The position numbers and the translations under genes are program-made. A stretch of 64,000 bases of DNA. Origin: Camillea tinctor. Lineage: Eukaryota > Ascomycota > Sordariomycetes > Xylariales > Xylariaceae. A model generated the notes under the pieces. It was not told the origin of the DNA and made no database searches. It saw only the letters and a list, made by a program, of their open reading frames with translations. Location of the stretch: contig MU394106.1 in the NCBI GenBank assembly GCA_022578605.1, forward strand, positions 234,211-298,210, given 5' to 3'. Shown here piece after piece: positions 60,576 through 64,000 of the stretch. Position 1 is the first letter of the stretch; the number at the start of each line of letters is the position of its first letter.

Positions 60576-61503
60576 CTTTTTCGATGGGCTGGGTTAAGTT
60601 TATGAGTATAGTGTGTGAAGTGAATTTGTTCGTGTTTGACTTCAAGTAGAAGCAGCGTTAATAAACCCGATTTCAAAATCTCGACGTGAGCTTTGATTTT
60701 TAGTTGTGAGAGCAGGTATGGTCCATCTTATATTTAGCAAAACACACGAGGCTTTCTTTTTTTCTTTTTATTATTATTCTTTGCTTAGCCCTTGTTACCA
60801 TGATGCGCCATCGTAACCAAGCGGTCTCGAACGTGAGAATTCACCACCAAGCCGGCTTAGCTAGTGATGTCTTATACTAGAAAGGAACTGGGGATCTAGA
60901 TATGACACTGGTGACTCCCTCATGGCGCATTGAGGCTGAAGCCACCCGGCAAAAAGGTTCCCCAAGCTAAATAATACGATCGCCAGGAGATGTCGACCAA
61001 TTTGAGGATAGACCGTATTCTTGGGACTGTCGACCCTATGAGACTAGAGGAAGGAGTGCTTTATATGCGCCACTAAATTGGAATAGATGCGCCGCGGCAT
61101 GGAATTGCTTCTTTTTTGGTAGTGGTAAAGGAGGCCTGTTCTGGGTGAGACATAAAAGCAATAGTCTTCTTAATGTGTACGCCTAATCTTGAGATCTAGA
61201 ATCGAGAAGTTATGTGATGAATGGAATAAACGTTTGTCTCGATGACAAAAATTTCCTTCTTGTGATAAGCTGGCAATGGATATTTTCATATATTGACTTT
61301 CTCGCTCCCAAACAAAATATCCATATTCCAGGTAGATTTCTTCACCGTCTAAAAACAGATGCCCTTTCCATCTTACCTCATCTTTGAGTCTATACCAACT
61401 CGCAATGCTGTGTATGCCCAAAATAATCCAAAAGCGAGACGCCTCACTCCAACGATGCTAACCTATTTGCTCCCGTCTGTACAAGTTCCTCCTTCTCTTT
61501 TAT
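60576..61503. other. Intergenic region, thioesterase promoter and 3' flank of the carrier gene
   Basis: 928 bp without a supported gene. Confidence 0.5.
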
Positions 61504-62860
61504 TTATATACTAAAAAGTGTCTTTAACCGCTCATACGTATAGAAACTTACAGCTGCCAAGGGCATGACTTTAGCGTAACCGATAGTTAGGCCTACGAAA
61601 AACCCGGGCACACCACGCTCTTTAAATATCATGCCTATAGTTTCCCCTATCCGAAGGCGATGTCCATCTCCCACCGCACCGCCAACCTGCATCCGCCGTC
61701 TAATAACTTCGAGTGGGTATGATACTGTTTGTGAGACCACCCCCGAGATGCCACCGGCAATCAACTCGGCCCATGCGCGTAGTGGTACGGGCTTGTCTTT
61801 TGGCGCATTGGCGGGTTGGGGAAGGGTGGTGTATTGTCGGATCGAAGGTAGACGGAAGAAGTCGCCGGCCGTGTCGTGAGTCAAAAACGACACGCCAGCG
61901 TACGGTACCATGCCAATTATAGTCGTCGAGAATCCTCTATAGAAATTTATTATGCCGGAGCGAGGTGCTATGGCCTGGATTGTCGTCGTTGCAGCCTCGG
62001 CCGCACCCCTCACAACGGCAGAGCCCGATTCGATGGCTGCTGGCTGCGGTTTTGGTAAGGGGTGTTCGTGGTAAATCTTGTTGCAGATGTCAGCGAGCGA
62101 CGAGCTCCGATGCTTCGTCTCAAACGCCAATCGCACGCGAATGACCTCTAGCGGATACGTAAATAAGACGGAGGTTACGCCAGCTAGGGAACCGGCGGCG
62201 AACCGGCGAAACCACGTCTCTTGGTGCTTCGAACCGATAATGGCGGCGCGGTACTGCTCGTAAGCGACAAACTTGATGGCAGCGTAGGGGTAGATCTTAA
62301 GAAGCGTCGCTGAATGTCCCCGAAATAGTCCGACGATACCGTCGCGGCCGTGTATATCCCTAATGGCGGTGGCCACCCCAGCCCATGATCCCTGGTATTT
62401 TGCGAACTGCGGGTTGCTAGTTTGGAAGAGAATCTTGACTCGGTCGAGAGGCGCGACGGTGGTCTTGGCCTATTGAGGAGGGAGGAAAGGTTAGCCAGTC
62501 AGCTTAGGACTAACTCATATCGCGAGTCTAGAAATAGAAGAAGAAAATACGAAAATGCGAAAACACGAAAACACGCACAGCGCAACCTGCAAGACCACCC
62601 GCTATACCGGAGCGCAATATATAATCCATACTATGCTTATTCGACTGTTTTTCTTTATCCGTCGTTATTGACCGCCGGTCGTCGATAGCTGATTCCGCCC
62701 TCGGACTGCGCTCAGCAGCGCTGGCCACAGCACTTCCGGCTTTTCTGATTACTCCGTCCATTTTCCCGATGAGCCGGATATCCGTATCCGCGTCCGTGTT
62801 TCCTGGTTTTGGGGATGGGATCTCGGAGATGGAGGCATAGTTCGGGAGGGTTGATGGCAT
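61504..62860 (-). CDS. LEU5: Mitochondrial carrier, Leu5/SLC25A42-like (coenzyme A transport)
   Basis: Two exons on the minus strand (62860-62579 and 62469-61504) give 415 residues with a 109-bp intron (GTGCGT donor). The junction restores GGLAGCAAKTTVAPLDRVKILFQT, the first carrier repeat signature. Two more P-x-D/E-x-x-R/K motifs occur as YPLEVIRVRL (second repeat) and YPLEVIRRRM (third). RGHSATLLKIYPYAAIKFVAYEQ is characteristic of the Leu5 group, which supplies CoA to the mitochondrial matrix. An N-terminal extension of about 80 residues is hydrophilic, and a long insert with a low-complexity part (about 225-260) lies in the second repeat. Both occur in fungal members. The protein is in the inner mitochondrial membrane with six helices. 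Confidence 0.92.
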
Positions 62861-63200
62861 GCCTTCGCCACCACCGGTCGCGGGCTTTGATCCCCGGTCG
62901 ATAGATAAGTAAGGTTTAAAAAGGTGAAAATAAGTATATGCAGGTAACCTATGGTGTGAGGTATCTCAAGAGGCTATGGTTGTGTGTCGCGTGTCATTTA
63001 GGAGGAGAGGGGTGTTTTTTCGGGGATATGATGGAGAAAATATTGGTAGATGGGAAGAAATGACGAAGGCTACGGAGGCCTGTAAGTGCAACTCCGCCAA
63101 TTGAGCAAAACTATTCCTGGAATAAGGAAAGCGTAAAAATCTTTTATAGGCCGTATACATGTTAGCGACTATAAAAAAGTCAGCGATTATAAAAAAGCAG
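62861..63200. promoter_or_regulatory. Promoter region of the mitochondrial carrier gene
   Basis: About 340 bp upstream of the ATG at 62860. It shifts from normal composition to strongly A/T-rich at about 63170. Nothing specific is recognised. Confidence 0.4.
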
Positions 63201-64000
63201 CATTTATTAAAAAAAAAATAATAAAAATAAATAAATAAATAAATAAAATAAGATAAATAAAATAAATAAAATAAATAAAATAAATAAAATAAATAAAATA
63301 AAGTAATTTATTTATATTTAAAAAATTATTTATTTAAAATTATATTATTATAATAAAGTTAAATTATTTATAACTGTTAATATACCTTAAAAACATATAA
63401 ACGTACGTAAAAAAACATAATAAAAAGTAAAAAAAAAAAATTTAAAAAATTAAAAACTGGTATATTTAAGTATTTTTTTATAAAAAATCTATTTAATTAA
63501 AAAATTAAAAGCATTATTAACTTTTTTATAGTTTTTTAAAATAATTAAAGCTATATAAAAAAATTAAAGTTATAAAACTTTTAATTATTATTATTTATAA
63601 TATAATTAATAATAACATAATAAAATGCTTAATAATTAACGTTTTAAAACGTAAATTAAATTTTAAATTTAAAAAAATAATGCAATTACTGTATATTAAA
63701 AGGTGCATAATACCCCACATAAATAAAATAAAATAAGGATTAATATTAGCACTAATAAATAAAATAAAAAAATAGCAACATTTAATATGTAACGCAGCTG
63801 CATATTTAATGTTGCACTTTTTTATTTTTTTATATATTTATAATACTACTTTATACTGCCATATTTTACATTAAAAAATAAATTTAAAAAATTAAAAATA
63901 ATTAATTTTTAATAAAAATATAAAAGTTAAAAGCTTAATTAATTAATAATAATTTTTATTTTTATTTATTATAAAAATAACGTTAAAATAACTTTAATTT
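63201..64000. repeat. AT-rich, RIP-like block running off the right edge
   Basis: Almost entirely A/T, with AAATA tandem repeats at about 63215-63303 and no coding potential. It contains an imperfect hairpin (63775-63789 against 63801-63815, one mismatch in 15 with an 11-nt loop) whose arms begin with GCAACATT. The composition matches the interior of the element at 12415-13476, which suggests RIP-degraded repetitive DNA. Confidence 0.7.

Noticed and set aside
1..64000. CRISPR arrays, tRNA and rRNA genes
   Set aside because: No regularly spaced repeats, no tRNA B-box-like arms in a cloverleaf context and no rRNA-like segment were recognised by eye; a tRNAscan/Infernal run would settle it.

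Overview
The window is nuclear DNA of a filamentous ascomycete (Pezizomycotina). Most genes carry short introns (about 50-200 bp) with fungal signals (GTAAGT/GTATGT donors, CTAAC or CTGAC branch sites). Several proteins are typical of this group: a Tsc1/hamartin protein, a GPI-anchored GH17 glucanase, a fungal rhodopsin-domain membrane protein and berberine-bridge-type oxidoreductases. Two very AT-rich blocks look RIP-degraded. I support 21 protein genes and rebuilt their splicing by hand from reading frame, splice signals and protein motifs. I recognised no tRNA, rRNA or CRISPR array.

Layout. 1-8.2 kb: a left-edge protein of uncertain family, ribokinase, inositol monophosphatase-like phosphatase, and a five-exon protein with an HELGH zinc-binding motif. 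8.2-15.2 kb: a gene-poor stretch holding an AT-rich element of about 1.06 kb with 48-bp terminal inverted repeats. 15.2-17.0 kb: an MFS transporter. 19.0-35.2 kb: a dense run of oxidative enzymes: three cytochromes P450, two FAD-linked oxidases, an SDR and a receptor-like seven-helix protein. This looks like a secondary-metabolite tailoring cluster, but no PKS, NRPS, terpene cyclase, DMATS or transcription factor gene is visible. 36.0-37.4 kb: GH17 glucanase. 37.4-40.5 kb: non-coding, with an assembly gap between homopolymers. 40.5-62.9 kb: conserved housekeeping genes: Tsc1, DJ-1/PfpI protein, mitoribosomal uL23m, MT-A70 methyltransferase, CSC1/OSCA-type channel, TM9SF protein, PaaI-like thioesterase and a Leu5-type mitochondrial carrier. 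63.2-64.0 kb: a second AT-rich block running off the right edge.

How the genes fit together. The housekeeping genes share no pathway beyond general growth and membrane or organelle function. The 19-35 kb block is different. A divergent pair (FAD oxidase and P450, starts 774 bp apart) sits in the middle, with two more P450s on one side and the receptor-like gene, second FAD oxidase and SDR on the other. Sequential hydroxylation, oxidation and reduction of a small hydrophobic substrate is a reasonable inference; the substrate cannot be read from sequence. Exon boundaries are manual predictions and need transcript support.
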